Origin: Casuarina equisetifolia
Lineage: Eukaryota; Streptophyta; Magnoliopsida; Fagales; Casuarinaceae
Length of the DNA stretch: 64,000 nucleotides
Assembly: GCA_028551475.1 (NCBI GenBank)
Contig: CM052357.1
Location: forward strand, 28,417,745-28,481,744
Reading direction: 5' to 3'
The position numbers were made by a program, and so were the translations under genes. The notes beneath the pieces are model-generated. The model had not been told where the DNA came from. It worked only from the letters and a program-made list of their open reading frames with translations, and searched no databases. Position 1 is the stretch's first letter; every line of letters starts with the position of its first letter. Of the stretch, positions 1 to 13,639 are shown in pieces.

Positions 1-3000
1 CATGTTCACCATCTGTAGTCAAATTGATGTTACAATCTCGAAGCTGACTGCGAAGGATATTGCATTCATTCAGCAGCTTTTGCCTTGCAGTCTGTTCATG
101 CTCTCTTACTTGTCTTTCGTATTGAACGACTTTCTGTAAAAAGAAAATAAAAGCAAACAAATAATGAGTTATTATTTTCATTGTACCGTCTGATTCATCA
201 GGTTATCAATAAGCATTGTCATATTAGTTTAATGACTCTAATATGACAATTTTTAAAACAGCGATTGAATGAGAGGAAACTACAAGAGGTAGAGAACCAG
301 AAAGCATTGGAAAACTATGGGACAAAGGTAGTAAATGACGTGAATACAAGAATACAAAAATTTTCAATAATATTCACATAAATGTACAACAAACTTTTTG
401 TTAGATGTTTCCATAGTTTTTGAATTTCCCGGCACCTCAATATTTAGAACAAAGGTATGTCTATATAGTCTCACTTCAGATACGGATCATATTCTAAACC
501 ATCAAGGGCAAGATTGTCAAGACTGTGTTTGTTAGCACAACCCAAAGGGTTCCTGTCATCCTCATCACTACCTCTCCACCTCAACCTCACCATCACCACT
601 GCCAAGTACATAAAGAAGGTGAATTGGAAGGACAGTGACTCAAATCTGTCAGCCTCACGCTCTATGCTTGCCATGCATCTTCCCTCTCCAGCAGTCTGGC
701 TTTGTTATTTTTTTTTTTCTATTTAATTTAGGTGGTAGCTTTATCAATCTGCATCAACACTGCATCCAGACTGGATCCAAAACTGAAAAATATTTTCTTA
801 AATCCACACATATATCTAGCCATGTCTAAGTCGTATCAGCTTCTGAATTTTATTGGACACTGACACTACAAGGTTTTATAATATACATTTCCTATAGGTG
901 GAAATAATATGGTACTGAATCAATAAAACTTTTCATGCTTTTGCTACCTGTATATCCACTAAAGAAGTAGCCCTAGGGAGAACGAATACACTTCATTTAA
1001 ACACAAACTTAATATGCAAGATACATTTCAGCAGATTAAAAAACTACCTCAGCTTCAGATTTTTCCTTCTGGGTTCGACTAAGCTCTTGCTTCAATTCTG
1101 TTTGGGATTTTCGAAGAGATTTAACCTCTTTAACAAGAACTTTAATATCTGCTTTTGACTTTGCTTCTAGCGCTTCATATTGCTTCAATAAATTTTCAAG
1201 CTGCTCTTTATTAGAATCCGATTCCTGCAGCACCACATCTTTCTTTTGAACAGAATTTTCATGTCCTGTCTCCGTATGTGACTTTGCATCCTAGTATTAT
1301 TCCACATATCATCAATATGATAAGAGTAAATAAGGAAAGAACACAAATGAAAGAAGAAAATAATACTAAGATATATAACCTGTTCAGACTTCAGTTTCAA
1401 TTCCATTTCCATTGACTTTCGCCTAAGTTCCTCCATATCCCATTGCATTTTTGTAAACCTTTCCCTCTCGACTAAAAGAGCTTGCTGCAGGTTTTCTTTA
1501 CTTTTCTGTTTGGTAGTTTCTACTTCAACTTCCAAATCCTTGACCTGAGCAGATTTAATCAGTTAGGGTAATGGAATGGCAATTGCATGTTACATTCAAA
1601 CAATTACTGCATTTACAAGCAGGAAATTTCACTGAGTAAGTGATCCTTCAAATTTTTACAACTTGATGTGGTCAACAGGCATTATGTTTGCATGAACATA
1701 AATCCCACTATTAAGTGAAATGCAAAATCCAGGCTAAATAATCCATCAATTAAAAATATAGCAAGGTCCACTCAAATGCAATTGCGTATGCTGGGTGGGC
1801 ACAAGTGAGGAATGAAGCTCAGTAGGTCTTAAGAGTTAGAAAAACTTTCAGACAACGCAAAATGAATATATGAGGTGTAACGAGTTGTTTCCTGATAAGT
1901 AGAACTGCCGCTTGTAAAGGTTTAGCCAGAGTGAAGCGTGGTGGAGTAGGCCTGATCTAGGACAAGAGTTACTTTTCAATAGGTGAGTGGATTTAATTCA
2001 GGAAACTTGAACAAATTGACACTACAACACCCTACAAGTGAAGGCACAAAAGTCTGGAAAACCAAGGTGTCCATTACTCCAAGAGCTTGTTTCAAAACTG
2101 AAAATGCCCCAAGAGTAGTTATCTTTTATAGTGTGCAAAATCAGAGTGCTAACATGTATGAAAATTATCTTTAGGGCTAAATCCAATTATGTTACAGCTG
2201 CTTTTGAGTTTTGTCATGCTACTTGGGTTTTTGCAAATGTCAACTTTATCACTCCGGTTTCACATGTCTACCAATTCAGTGCTTCCATCTACCTTCCATT
2301 CAAAAAATAATGATCACCTTACCACGTGGACAAACAATCATTTCATATCCTTTAAGATTGTGCCACATCTACATTGTTTTATGTCATAGTTGATAGATTA
2401 GCATCATCCACGGCGATTGATAACTCAATAATCCATTAAATGATAACTGGGTTATAGTGTCGTAGTGACCCTTCACAGAAACTCGACCCTTGTGTGCAGC
2501 CATAGAGGATCGACTTCCATAAATGGATCATGGAGGCACCATGATCCACCTATTACAGTGTTCTGAGATCTTTGGGAAATAATAGAGCCTCCATGACCCA
2601 CCAGTTGCAGAGTTCATGGTATCTCTCAGAACCCACCAGAGAGGTGGGTCACAATGCCATCTGTGGATCTCTATAGTTAGGCATGAATGAGAGGTGCAAA
2701 TCTTTTTCCTTTTAAGGAATGGCCTTAATTAAGGATACATATCAATAATTATCTTCACTAGCATGTAAGTTACAGGTATGACAAATATGATGCTGATGTA
2801 TCAAGTATGATGTGGTTTAGTGTACACAAGACAAAATCAAGAAAGATGATCTGACAACTTACTCACATGGTACTATAACTGTTACTTTTGGATGTAAATT
2901 TGACAGATAAAATAATTTGGTGAATGGGAAAATTAAATAAAATTTTTATTTTTGAAACTCAAGTAACTTTCTGACAGACTTATACCATAAGAAAATTGAT

Positions 3001-6000
3001 GGACAAATTAAGCTAGAAATGACAATAAAGTTATTTATAGTTCCAAGCAAGCCAGTAAGACCAAACAGTTGACACCAGGATGGAATGTTTAATACCTTGG
3101 TAGCAAGGTAATCTTTCACAGCTATTTCTTGATTTAATCTTGCTATAAGGTCCTCCATGTCTGTCTTTGCCGTGACTAGTCTTCTTTGCATCGTGAATAA
3201 AACCCTGTTCAATTTATGGCGTTGATCTGATGGAAGAACTAGTTGAGCATCTCCTGAAAACTGAGAGTCTATGTTGCCAAGAATTTCGTTCATACTTGAA
3301 CTCTCAGCACCCCTAGGAAGGTCAAAGGATCCATCACCAGATGAATTTGGAATCCCGGAGTTAGACATTTCGCTACCTCTCAGAGAACTTACATCGCTTC
3401 CAAAACTCTCATTTGAGAGTTTGCGAGCATGACCAATTACCTTGCCATGCTCAGGCCCTGAGAAAAGTTCCATCCCATTGCCAACTAAAAATGAAGACTT
3501 AGAAGCACTTGCATTCTGTTTGTCCTTTCCTATAACATTGTTCAGATGTCTGTCATTCATTTTATGTCTAGGAAGGCCTTCCAACTCCTCCAGAATAGAC
3601 TGGCCCATAAACAGACCCTCATCAATATTGGACATGCCATACTTCAGAAGCTTTTCCATCGGCCCTGTCAAATCTTCATCCAACGTCAGATCCTCCAAAC
3701 CAATCTCAGAGTTGTCATCCCTTCCTAGCCGTGGTGTGCCTAGTTCAGATGTCTCATAAGCTGTGTCACTACTATATTCTGTTGTTATTGATGAAGTACC
3801 AGCAAGAACAGGTAAGCTTGAATGCGATGGCAACTCAAATGATGAAACTGAGCTATTGGAGGCAGGACTTGCGTCAGAAGTCTGCTGATTAACATCTTGG
3901 AATGCTGAAAAGCATTATGACATGGAAGGAAATGTTTAAGTCCAAGAAATTCCAAAGTTTACCAAAAGTTATGCTAAAGGATAATGATCCTTATGTTAAA
4001 TGTCCCTCCAAAATAGAATGGGTGCTTATCTATAAAAATATAGCAAAAAAGTAAACATTTTCTTGAGTACACTTGAATGAGGTAGAAAGGCACGTACAAA
4101 ACCTAGCAGCAGCTTCTAGTTCAAGAAAGGATGCCACTGCAACGCTTCTTGATACATCAATGTCTGACAGCAGCTTTGTCATCCACTCCTCCAAAGAGCA
4201 CCTTCGCTGCAACAAAAGTGATTTCTCTAAGAACGGAGTCACCTCTGTGCATGAAGATTGCAAAAACATTTCTTGATCTTACTAATCGGCTATTCTAAAC
4301 CTCTATCTCAAGTTTCAAGATTCATGCATTGCTCACATGTCACAAGCAAAAAGAACGTAGTTTCTAATTCCACTGTATCAGATTCAGGAATTCAAAAGCA
4401 CGGACCATATCTTACAGAAATTCTCGTGATGAAACTGAAACAACCCAAAAACCTCTTTTTTGGACTAACTTTAAGTTAAAAACAGGAGGAAATAATGTTT
4501 AGCGCATGCTAGACTGCACTTGCAACACTACAGTTCTTTTGTTTAAAAAGCCGTTATAAATTGTAACCAAAACATGGGGCAGTGGAACTTATTTGGCCGT
4601 TCTAAATTAACATGCTAATCTGGATTTCCATTAACCATTTTATCAACTTCATATCGTCTAACTCTCAATTTCAGAAGCTCTTAAAAGTTAGTTATCCATT
4701 CCTGTGTGAATCAAATATAATGAAATGCTCCCAGCAACAATCACTAAAACATAAATTGGACATTTAAGGAAGATGTAATCTTCAGGTCTACAAATTAGAA
4801 CACAACTGAAGCATATAAAAGTCAATTAACACTTTGGTACCTCATCTAACAGTGCCCGTGTTTTCATCCGCAACAGTCCCTTGGGTGGAGCTGGCGGTAC
4901 ATTCTTCTTGGGAAATGCCTTTTTAAGCTGTAAAGAAAGCCAATAACAAGAGATGAATATCAAGAAATAAGTAATTATTATCATGAAAAACCAACAGGTC
5001 TTTTTCCATAAAATGCTTGAAAGTCAACCAATTTGTCACAATCTGATTGAAGTTCCTAAATGGTATACATATCAAAAAGAAATAAAATCAAATAGGCTTA
5101 CCACAGAGTATAACTTCAAAAAATCATTAAACCTTCTTAAAACGGCTTGTGTTGTTGTAATCCCTTCTGGTGATTGTACACCAACATTAACCCTATAAAA
5201 CTGTCCCATAGAAATGTTAAAGTCAAGCATGTAATGTGTAAAAAATAAATAATGGAAGTATATCAAACTGACAGGAATGCTTCAAATATAATAGCAATAC
5301 TAATAAAATATGGAGGTAAATGAAACTAATAAGTCAGCCTGAAGATAATCTTCGGGTCAGCTCTCTGAAGGTGAACTTTCTATGCATCTAAACCAACGTG
5401 CAAAACTTTCACAGAATTCAGACAAACGTGAAATTAGGGGCTTATATGTTCAAATGAAGCCAGTAGAAATACAAGCAGCATTGTAGGAGAAAGTAGCAAC
5501 ATTTGACCAATAAAAAATGAACAGTACATTTAACTAAGAGCAGACACTGTAAAACAATGATTAAAAAAATTATCCAGAGTGATGAATATGAATTTAAATC
5601 AAGACACAAAAAGACCCATGACATAAAATTTATTCTTGTGGTGTACATGTATTTCAGAATCAATATGTTTGACCTAATTGGAGAAGGCAAATCACAGTTC
5701 ATGATACGTGACAATACAAAATACTCAACACTTTCATTAGTTCAACACAAGAGCAACCTGCATCACTAGAATGAACATTCAAGCACAAGCCCACCTTTTT
5801 TCGCTTGCCTGTCTCATTCAATAGCAAATTCAGGCAATTAAGATATGTACAAACTTTATATAAAAAATGCATATGATCAACAGGGAATGCGCATTTGCTA
5901 GTAGAAATTATTCAATAAATTATAAAACCATCAAATATAAAAGCCAATGGCCTTTGTGCAAAAAAGGAAAAAAAAAACAATTATTACACAGATTCTTCTT

Positions 6001-8009
6001 GAGTAGTAAATTACTAAAGTAACATGTCATTGTAAATTCATTGCGAGGGAAGCAGACATATTACTAAATCAAATCATGGAACATTGTACTAAAACAGCAT
6101 CTAACCCTGAGTATAGATAAATACTGAAGAGTCATTTAATTTGAGTACCACTACGGGATCTGAATCTTTTGATCTTGGACGAACCACCCAGGTAGGTATT
6201 GTGACACAGTAACTCCATCCTGTGTGAGGATCATGTGGCCACACCGTGTCCCGCCCTTGCTGCATGAAGAATATGAAATTTAGGAGAAGAACTGACATTA
6301 AAAGGAATTCTAAAAATAACTTGGAGAGGTCACAATAGTTCATTTAACATGGGCTTTCACACGTTGACAATCAATGAAACAACAACTTCTGCCCTTGGGT
6401 TTTGAACTCAACCACCCTAGAGAAGTAGATGTATAACCTCATACTTCTGATAAAGAGATTTTGAAGGATATTGCCAAAATTCCACCATGTAAGATAATTA
6501 AACCTTTTGAATAAATAACATCTTCTGAACCTGTAGGGTGAGTTTCTATTTTGATCCTTGAGCTTTATGATTTTTTGATGATTCCAAACATTGTACTTTG
6601 TGATTTACTCTAGTGTAAAACCTTCTGTTAATATCCTTTCATTTTTTACCCAATAGCAATAAACGAGTCTTATATTGTTATCACAAAAGAGAGATTTCAC
6701 ATATCTGGAGAGGGGGATAGAAGAAGAGATTGGAGGTGTCAGCACATGGTTAGAGCAAACACTTGGCAAAGAACAAGTCATATGCAAATAATATGCTAAT
6801 GGCAATGACCAGTTATTGGAGTCTTAAGTTCGTGAAATCTGAATATTGACTTGTTGGGGAAGCCCTTTTCTAGGTGGTACAATATGTCGAGATACCTTCC
6901 CAATCAAAAAGATTAAACCAGTAGGCTTGGATGCAACATTACCACAAGCACTGATTCTTGTCACTAGTATCCAATGTGGGGGTTAAGCACCTTACCAATC
7001 ATGCTATTCACATGTCCACATTCAAGAGAAGCTCCCATTTTACACAAGTTTTCTACCATGTTACATCAAATTATACTTGAACTAGCATCCCCATCAAGTG
7101 ACAATCCAGCTCATGAAAAGAAGCCTCTTCTTAATGGTCCAAGCATGTCATTGCCAAGAGTACAATGCTTGCTATGAGAGCTTTACACGCTAAGGGTGGA
7201 GATAGCTTGAGAATCACCTCCCTTTATTACAGAAGCCACTAAACACCAGTGAGTACTGTTAACTCTAGTACTTGTGAGACCTTGGACTTTGATGTTACTA
7301 GTTAAAATCTAGTATTTGAGAGACCTAAACATTTATAGCTTGCGGTTAAGTTTTTTGGACTAAGATGACATCCCAATATACCATAAAAAGCTCGCAAGAA
7401 GAGACTACCTACTGTTCTGACTACCAATTCTCAACTATCACAAACAGAGTCCCAATAGGAACCGGAACCAAGCTATTGGAATCTTTACATTGAAACACAT
7501 AAAAGGAGCTGAAATAGCATTTTAACCATTTACATATTTGGAAATTTAGAACCACTAGTTATACACTTCCGGTGCAATGTCACCGGAAGTGACGACTATC
7601 CATGCACCAAGTCAACCACACACATGTATCGACATGGAAATTGCACCGCATACATCAACATAGAGATGTTATAGTCGCTCCAGTTAGAGATTAATGAAAT
7701 TGACGAGCAGAAAACTTGCCAAATTCATATTGAAATAATTAGCCAATACGATTAAGATTTACAGAATTTTACGATTTTGTAGTGGATGGACTAAATTTTC
7801 CAAGTCATACGGTGCAAACCAGAAAGCAAAATTAAATTGATCAGAAGGCCCACAGTTCCCCGATTCAGCGAGAATTTCAAGGAATATGAAATAACTTAAT
7901 CGGAAAGAAAAGAACATACCCATTTTCTTGGAGGAGGACTCCAATCCATTCCCAGTGGCAGAGGTGAAGTCCCATCGTGCCTGTGCTTCGGAGGACTCAG
8001 ACTCTGCAT
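1..8009 (-). CDS. EREX: EREX-like PX-domain / coiled-coil RAB5 effector (C-terminus beyond window)
   Basis: In Arabidopsis EREX binds GTP-loaded RAB5 and PI3P on endosomes and is needed for vacuolar transport of storage proteins (family knowledge). Nine coding exons can be read on the minus strand: 7920-8009, 6149-6259, 5102-5200, 4841-4927, 4098-4206, 3096-3904, 1380-1544, 1048-1290 and 1-133, giving about 615 residues before the window edge. The PX domain covers roughly residues 35-165, with the landmarks [30 protein letters not shown] and [20 protein letters not shown] long acidic, Ser-rich linker follows (exon at 3096-3904), then heptad-like coiled coil rich in Glu, Lys and Gln (exons below 1544). 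All exon phases agree. The least certain border is 4098/3904: the donor at 4097 keeps frame with the acceptor at 3905, whereas a nearer GT after the AAAR codons does not. The start is the first Met of [13 protein letters not shown], which matches the usual EREX N-terminus. Confidence 0.92.
2524..2651. repeat. short inverted repeats within an EREX intron
   Basis: Inside the intron between the exons at 3096-3904 and 1380-1544 lies a perfect 10-bp inverted repeat (TGGATCATGG at 2524-2533 and its complement at 2539-2548, 5-base loop). A second 9-bp pair follows (TGACCCACC at 2594-2602 with its complement at 2643-2651). The stretch is less AT-rich than the intron around it. It could be a degraded MITE-like insertion, but I see no clear terminal repeats or target duplication. 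Confidence 0.4.
7564..7591. repeat. perfect 11-bp hairpin in EREX intron 1
   Basis: CACTTCCGGTG at 7564-7574 is followed, after a 6-base loop, by its exact reverse complement at 7581-7591. It lies in the intron between the first two EREX exons. The function is unknown, and it may simply be a chance palindrome. Confidence 0.5.
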
Positions 8010-9900
8010 CCTCCGATCGCTCTCGCTCTCCCTCCCTCTACAATTCTCTTTCCTCCCTCTAAGAATTTAGCCTGATCTTTCTAAAATTTTCTCTCAAACC
8101 ATTGAAATTTGATCATGCCTACCTCTCTCAAGAATAAGGAGAGAGCTGCCTAGGGTTGTATTGATCGGATCGGACGCAACAGAGCCAAGTGGCGACCGTA
8201 GAATCTCATTACGTGCGCTGTCAACTGCAAACCGACGGCGCACGTTGACCGGGGAGTGGCCGAGTTGGCGGTCTCCTTCTCCGATTCTGTCTGTTCTCCT
8301 CGGGATGGGTCTAATCTAACGAACAAAAGAACAAACACCAAAAGGCTGGGAAAAAATGAAAAACCACCCACCTAACTGTCTTCTTTTGCAAATTTTGCTT
8401 CGAGCTTCACGGCAGCGCTGGTGAGTGAAAGGCGAATTAACATTTGCCGTCTCCCGAAGTTTAAAAAATAGAAAAGGGAAAAAGGAGGCACTAAATTAAC
8501 CATTTATGATTAGGACTATGGGCTTTCCTCGAAATCTTGAGTCTCAATCAGTTTGATGGGCCTTCGATTATTGTAACGAATACTTTCTCTTTTCGAATTA
8601 ATTTTTGGATGGATATAGATTTTGTAATATAGTATAAGAATCCCCTTTTTTTTTATTTTTTTTAACATCTTCATGTATATATAAGAAAAGAATTCACATT
8701 GTACCGTAGGATAGTTTTGATGTGTTGAAAATAGGGTGGAGCTTTTGAGTTAGGTACATATTTTGTAATAGAAGTTTTCATATCTTTTTTATCAAGTAAG
8801 TATTTATCACGTTTAAGATAAGCAAGTTTTTTTTAGGTGATTAATAATGGCTCATAAAAAGAATATGTTAAAATATTAATAATGTATGAGTTTACACATC
8901 TTCTCATCTTAAATGTAAGAAATGCATTTTATAATAATCGAATGCATCAATAAAAAAGTATGTTACTTTTAAATTAGACTCCAATACTATAAGATTTGTT
9001 CTTAAAACTTATTTATAAGAGAAGGAAACAAATATACGTATAAGAATCAAATAATGTTGGTATATTAACAATATACAATATATACCAAATTTTAATACAA
9101 TGACTCAAAAAATTTGTTATTTTTTGCACTAATTGTACCATGCTAAATGATAAACAAATTGTTATGGCTAGTGCAAACTTGAAGAACCAAAAGACTATAG
9201 TGTCAACTTAGGGCTAGTTTCTTAAAAATTGAGAATTATTCTGGTTGAATCTCATTGCCCTTAAAATATTGCGAAAAGACAGCATTTGAGAACATTATCA
9301 ATGATCTAGCAACTTCTGTAATTTCGCCATCTGATTCTTACGATTATTTATACAAATTCATCCCACAAATCACCAATCGTAGGGTATATGCCATCCCCAT
9401 TGTCTTGGTGCTCACCACGCCAGCCTTGAAATTTTGTCACTTTCCATTTTCCTGGCTATTGGCTTCCAAGCACTTCCCAGGCAACTCCTTCCAGAAGCAC
9501 TATATCATGTTGATTTTAGCATTATATAGATAACTTGTGGGAATTATGCACTTCGCCATTTTACATAACGCATTAACCAACGACCACCCACAAATTATGG
9601 GTTAATTTGCCCAAGTAAAAGGAAAAAAAAAAAAAAGAACTCTAATTTTGGCTTCTAAAACGTAAGCTTTCATTCTAGAGCTTGGGTTGACCGTTGTAAG
9701 CTCAAGTTAGTAGGATATGAGATCTCTTAATTTCAAATTTGATACCCAAATTGGTCACATAATCACACCCTTAAGAGATCTCGTAGACCCTAATTCGGAA
9801 ATATTTCACGATTTCATATAGCGAGGGTTTCCATTTCCCAATATCAATATAATTGAGGACATATATTGTAAAGCAAATATGACAAGATTGTTTTGTGAGA
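8010..9900. other. EREX 5' leader/promoter and AT-rich intergenic DNA
   Basis: A pyrimidine-rich (plus-strand) stretch at about 8010-8060 is probably the EREX 5' UTR. The DNA from about 8100 to 8450 is relatively GC-rich and would hold the promoter. Beyond that the sequence is very AT-rich with no coding pattern. A short open frame at 9255-9533 resembles nothing I recognise and is not called a gene. Confidence 0.5.
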
Positions 9901-10723
9901 AAATATGTTATATAGTTCATTCCTTCCTTAAAATTGAATTGTAAGAAAAAAAAATTCCAACACTTTTCATTGTAATAGATGAAAAGTGAAGTTACAAGCT
10001 TCATAAAAAATATCAAGAAAAAGGCCTTTTACCTAAACCATGAATTACATGATCTTATTTACTTAAGTTATAGGTTCTAATACTACATTAAAGAGTTTAT
10101 TCCTTCCTTAAAATCATCTTACAGGAAAGAGATTTTTTCTTCTTCATATATTGAAGTTTCCATAACAACTTCCAAACAACATGAATATTTAATGAGAGAC
10201 AATGAACTTATGCCCATTATTGCATACTTAACCAGTAAATTCCTACGTCTCCAGGTGACAGGTTTTGGCTGTGAGTTAACAAGTTTCATTCTAAGTCTTG
10301 GGTTTATCTAAAACTGGAGGATGTCGACGTTGATGTCCATCGAAATCAGTGGGACCAAAACAACCAGATGAAAACGATTGAATCAATTCCTTTACCCTCT
10401 CTTATCATTTCCTTAGCCCACAAGTCTCATCCGTCACTTTGCCTTTTTCTTTCCTCCATCATCTCCCCGGAGATCGAGAATCAAAAGAAAACCAATCTTG
10501 TTCTCTCCAACTTTACAAGTAAACATGTAAATTTGCCATCGTAATCTTCACTATTAATTAAGAGTTTTCTCTCCGGTAGTTTCAAACATTAATTGAACAA
10601 AATAATTCTAGACAACAATCTAATCTAAAGGTTTTTAATGATATCCAATTATTTATTTAAACAAAAACCATCTCTTGCTCAAGGGAAAAGAGAACATCGC
10701 TTTCAAACATAACGTACACAACA

Positions 10724-10936
10724 ATGGCAATATCTAGTGGACATGGTTTTTATATCATTTTTGGACCAACATCTACTCTAGTGCCTAGTACTCCTTTTAG
10801 GAAGAAAAAAGAGGCAAGAACCACACATAAGGTGGTCGAGGATCCCCAATCTTACAAGGACAAAGCACGCGAAACACAAGAATCCATGAAGAGTCATTTC
10901 CCACATGGACACATGCCTTGGTTAAGGAAGATGTAG
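10724..10936 (+). other. diverged U1 version of a segment repeated in U2 and U4; short open frame
   Basis: A 70-codon frame starts at 10724 but is probably not a gene. Its DNA (for example the stretch containing ACAAAGCACGCGAAA) is the U1 counterpart of 17,320-17,530 in U2 and 26,020-26,220 in U4. The reading frame is not conserved among the three units, which argues for non-coding sequence, possibly the 3' part of the MIR396 transcript or plain duplicated spacer. Confidence 0.4.
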
Positions 10937-12409
10937 GTCAGAATGACCCGTAGTTAGGAACGATAAGTACCCCCTATATTTTCATGACAAAATGTTTACA
11001 TCGCCACCACGTTTGAAGGGACAATAAACATCGTAGGCAGGTGAGAAGTAGCATGCACTGTCCAACAGTAACAACAATAAATTCCTGATAATACAAGTGA
11101 AGGCTTCCAAGAAAAGGGACAGAAGAAAGATTAGGATAATGGGGGCATTTTTATTTTTTGAAGTTAATTTGTAAGAAATGAGAATGTATATTATTTAAAA
11201 AATAATTCTTAAAAGAATTTAGATAATATCAATTACTTTCCAGATCTTTTTTAATATGGTTTGTCAAGCAATATTAGTTGCACATTTTATTGTAAAATAA
11301 ATACATCCCTTTTTATGCATAAGAGGCATCGGCTCCTAAATGTGAGTTATGATAACACGTCAAAGTAAATTTGATTGTGAAACTAAATAGTGATTATCTA
11401 GAGATTAGCTCATTACAAGTGCACAACAATGTAATTTAATTATGAAGCAAACTTGTCTTGTAATCCCAACAAGAACAAATACAAAAAAATCATAGGAAAA
11501 AATTACATCTAGAAAAATTAACTTCTGGTTATCTTGTCTCTTAAATACTCAACCATCAACTTGTTGTGATATGCCTATGTAGTCGAAACTATTGCTGGGC
11601 TTGGGGGAGCTAAATGATCAACAAGTTATGAGGAATGACTTTTATAAAATAATAGGTATATGCTTTTCTAACATCAATTACTTTTAGTGTAACGATAGTA
11701 TTAGTTGCCAACAAGTTATTGGGTGAAGAAGATCAATGTGCTTGATAAGGGGTGCCAATTGGTCAACAAGCCTCTAGACACTGTTGTTGTAGAGTAGAAA
11801 GGAACATGATAGACACCTCATAATAAAAGTTGGTTTTGATACAACCTTCTACGATCTTAAATGTAGCCATCAATGGTTATAAAGTTAAAATATTGATAAT
11901 ACAAAACAACTATTATTTTTTTAATATGCTTCCCAGCCCACGCATAAATAAATCACATAGAACTAACTCATGAATGAGATGTTGGATTTAGACTTGAACT
12001 TTTATATTATGTTTGAAAGATACATCTCTCCTTCAAAAATGGATTATTTAAAATAAAAAAAGGTAATACCTCCACATATATGAAGGATATTACATCAACA
12101 TATTGATAAATAATATGACCATATTTTTTAACATATATAATTGAAATTTGACGATACAAAGAGTAATTCATTAAAAGTTTGTGATCCAAAATGGAAGTGC
12201 TCATTCTGCATATAAACTTACGTACATATCTTACTGTACAGAAGAAGATTAGAACCCAAAAATTGAGGCAACAATCTCACTGGTACTAAAAATGGCCAAA
12301 GTGTCTTGGATCAAGTCGGAATCTTTTGCAGAGAGATGAAGACTAGAATAAGAACCATAGGAAAATCTTATGCACTGCATGACCTTCAAGGAACTCAACC
12401 ATAGACAGG

Positions 12410-12550
12410 CTTGCTTAGGCGTTAAATGCAGTACTTGCCTCCAACAATCTCTTGAACTTATCTGATTTCCAGTGGGCACCCCATGATCTTTGCAGCACAG
12501 AAAGTAACTCTTCAGCAGCTGTGGATTTCCTGAGCTGCTACAAGAGAAGA
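12410..12550 (-). other. possible non-coding exon downstream of MIR396 copy 1
   Basis: About 250 bp downstream of the hairpin (minus strand) lies a block conserved in U1, U2 (about 18,400-18,550) and U4 (about 27,420-27,570). In U2 and U4 it is bounded by an acceptor-like TTTAG or AAG before GAAATCCAAAGC and a good donor, AATCAG followed by GTAAGTTCAAG. In U1 the donor reads ATAAGT. A spliced exon of the primary MIR396 transcript would explain this. It is an inference from sequence only. Confidence 0.35.
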
Positions 12551-12794
12551 GAGATAGAAAGAGAAAGAATAATAAGAGCAAATTAATCAAAACATCACAA
12601 TTACTTATCTATTGCTAACAGAACTACAAGTTTCCTTCAGGAATGGTTTCTCAATTATCATTGGGGAGTTCCTGAAGCCATGAAAATTCTGAGAAAACCT
12701 GGACCAAAAGGAAAACCATCGGCGACAAAAGGAAAGCCAAGCAGCGAACGTCTGATCTCCATAGGTAGATGAGGCCATTCACACTAAATGTAGA

Positions 12795-12921
12795 TCCTAT
12801 CAGCAATTTTCCACAGCTTTCTTGAATTGTCTGTGCCATTTGTTTTGCATGGAGATCACTTTCTCCGGAAGAAACTCCCTGGTACAGTTCAAGAAAGCTG
12901 TGGAAGACTCCGGACAGGATC
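12795..12921 (-). ncRNA. MIR396: MIR396 precursor hairpin, copy 1 (U1)
   Basis: miR396 is a conserved plant microRNA that represses growth-regulating factor (GRF) mRNAs and so limits leaf and meristem cell proliferation (established knowledge). On the minus strand, positions 12905 down to 12885 spell the canonical 21-nt miR396a exactly, beginning TTCCACAGC and ending TTGAACTG. The opposite arm, 12829-12809, is its near-perfect complement. The expected star strand (about 12827-12807) resembles miR396-3p. The arms are separated by a loop of about 55 bases, and the stem continues at the base by pairing of 12795-12803 with 12913-12921. The arrangement (5p arm first on the minus strand) fits known MIR396 genes. 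This copy has the best paired stem of the three. No protein gene overlaps it. Confidence 0.9.
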
Positions 12922-13259
12922 CTCTGAACTCCATAATCTTGATCCCCGTTTCTTGTGTTTCGCCAGACTGAGAAAAGGGATGGAGAAATGATAGAGAAGT
13001 AGGAATTTATTGATGACAGCACACCTCATCGCACTGCCATAAAACATTCGGGCCCTCCAAACATCTCCTTTTGACGGTGATAACAAGCTCATTCTTCACA
13101 TTTTGTGTGTCCTCTTATAAGATTAGATTTTAATATCATATTAAAACATATAATCTCTTTACAAAAGTTAATTCAAGAATAAATAATTCTTAAATAAAAT
13201 TTAAATAACACCATTTTTTCCCATATCATTCTTAACCGTTATCACAATATGTTAAACTT

Positions 13260-13620
13260 TCATTGACTTATAATTCAGAAATCAGCGACGGTAAAACTCG
13301 TAGGACGTTAGCATGGGAAATGATGCTCCACTCATTGCAGAAACATTATTTTTCACTGTTGATATCATGCATGCTTGTCTTTTTCTCTGCAAAATCAATG
13401 ATTGAGATAGAGTTTATGCAGAATCTTTACAGACGATCTATGAAAGGACGTGCTGGAGGTGAAACGAATCTAAACAAATGGCAAAAGCGGATCCCAACTT
13501 GTTTCTTTTCTGTCATATATGGGGAAAAGCCATCTTGAGGTGCGAAGTGGGTTGTAAAGAGAACTAGCATCCCGTGGAGAGCCCTACATCGGTCTTCCAG
13601 CCAGTTAACGGTAAATGTGG
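13260..13620. other. block conserved in U1, U2 and U4 upstream of MIR396
   Basis: This stretch lies some 350-700 bp upstream of the hairpin on the MIR396 strand. It aligns well with about 19,640-19,990 in U2 and 28,620-28,980 in U4, better than the spacer on either side. A plus-strand open frame of 91 codons here (13263-13538) is not preserved in the other units, so coding function is unlikely. A promoter or upstream exon of the MIR396 transcript is a reasonable guess. Confidence 0.45.
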
Positions 13621-13639
13621 AAAATATGACTTTATGGTG

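Noticed and set aside
9255-9533. 92-codon plus-strand frame left of the array
   Set aside because: No recognisable family, AT-rich surroundings, no splice or conservation support.
12651-13092. Minus-strand open frames of 123 and 67 codons reading like FHSFLELYQGVSSGES
   Set aside because: They overlap the MIR396 hairpin; the apparent peptide is the translation of the miRNA stem, and the frame is not kept in the other units.
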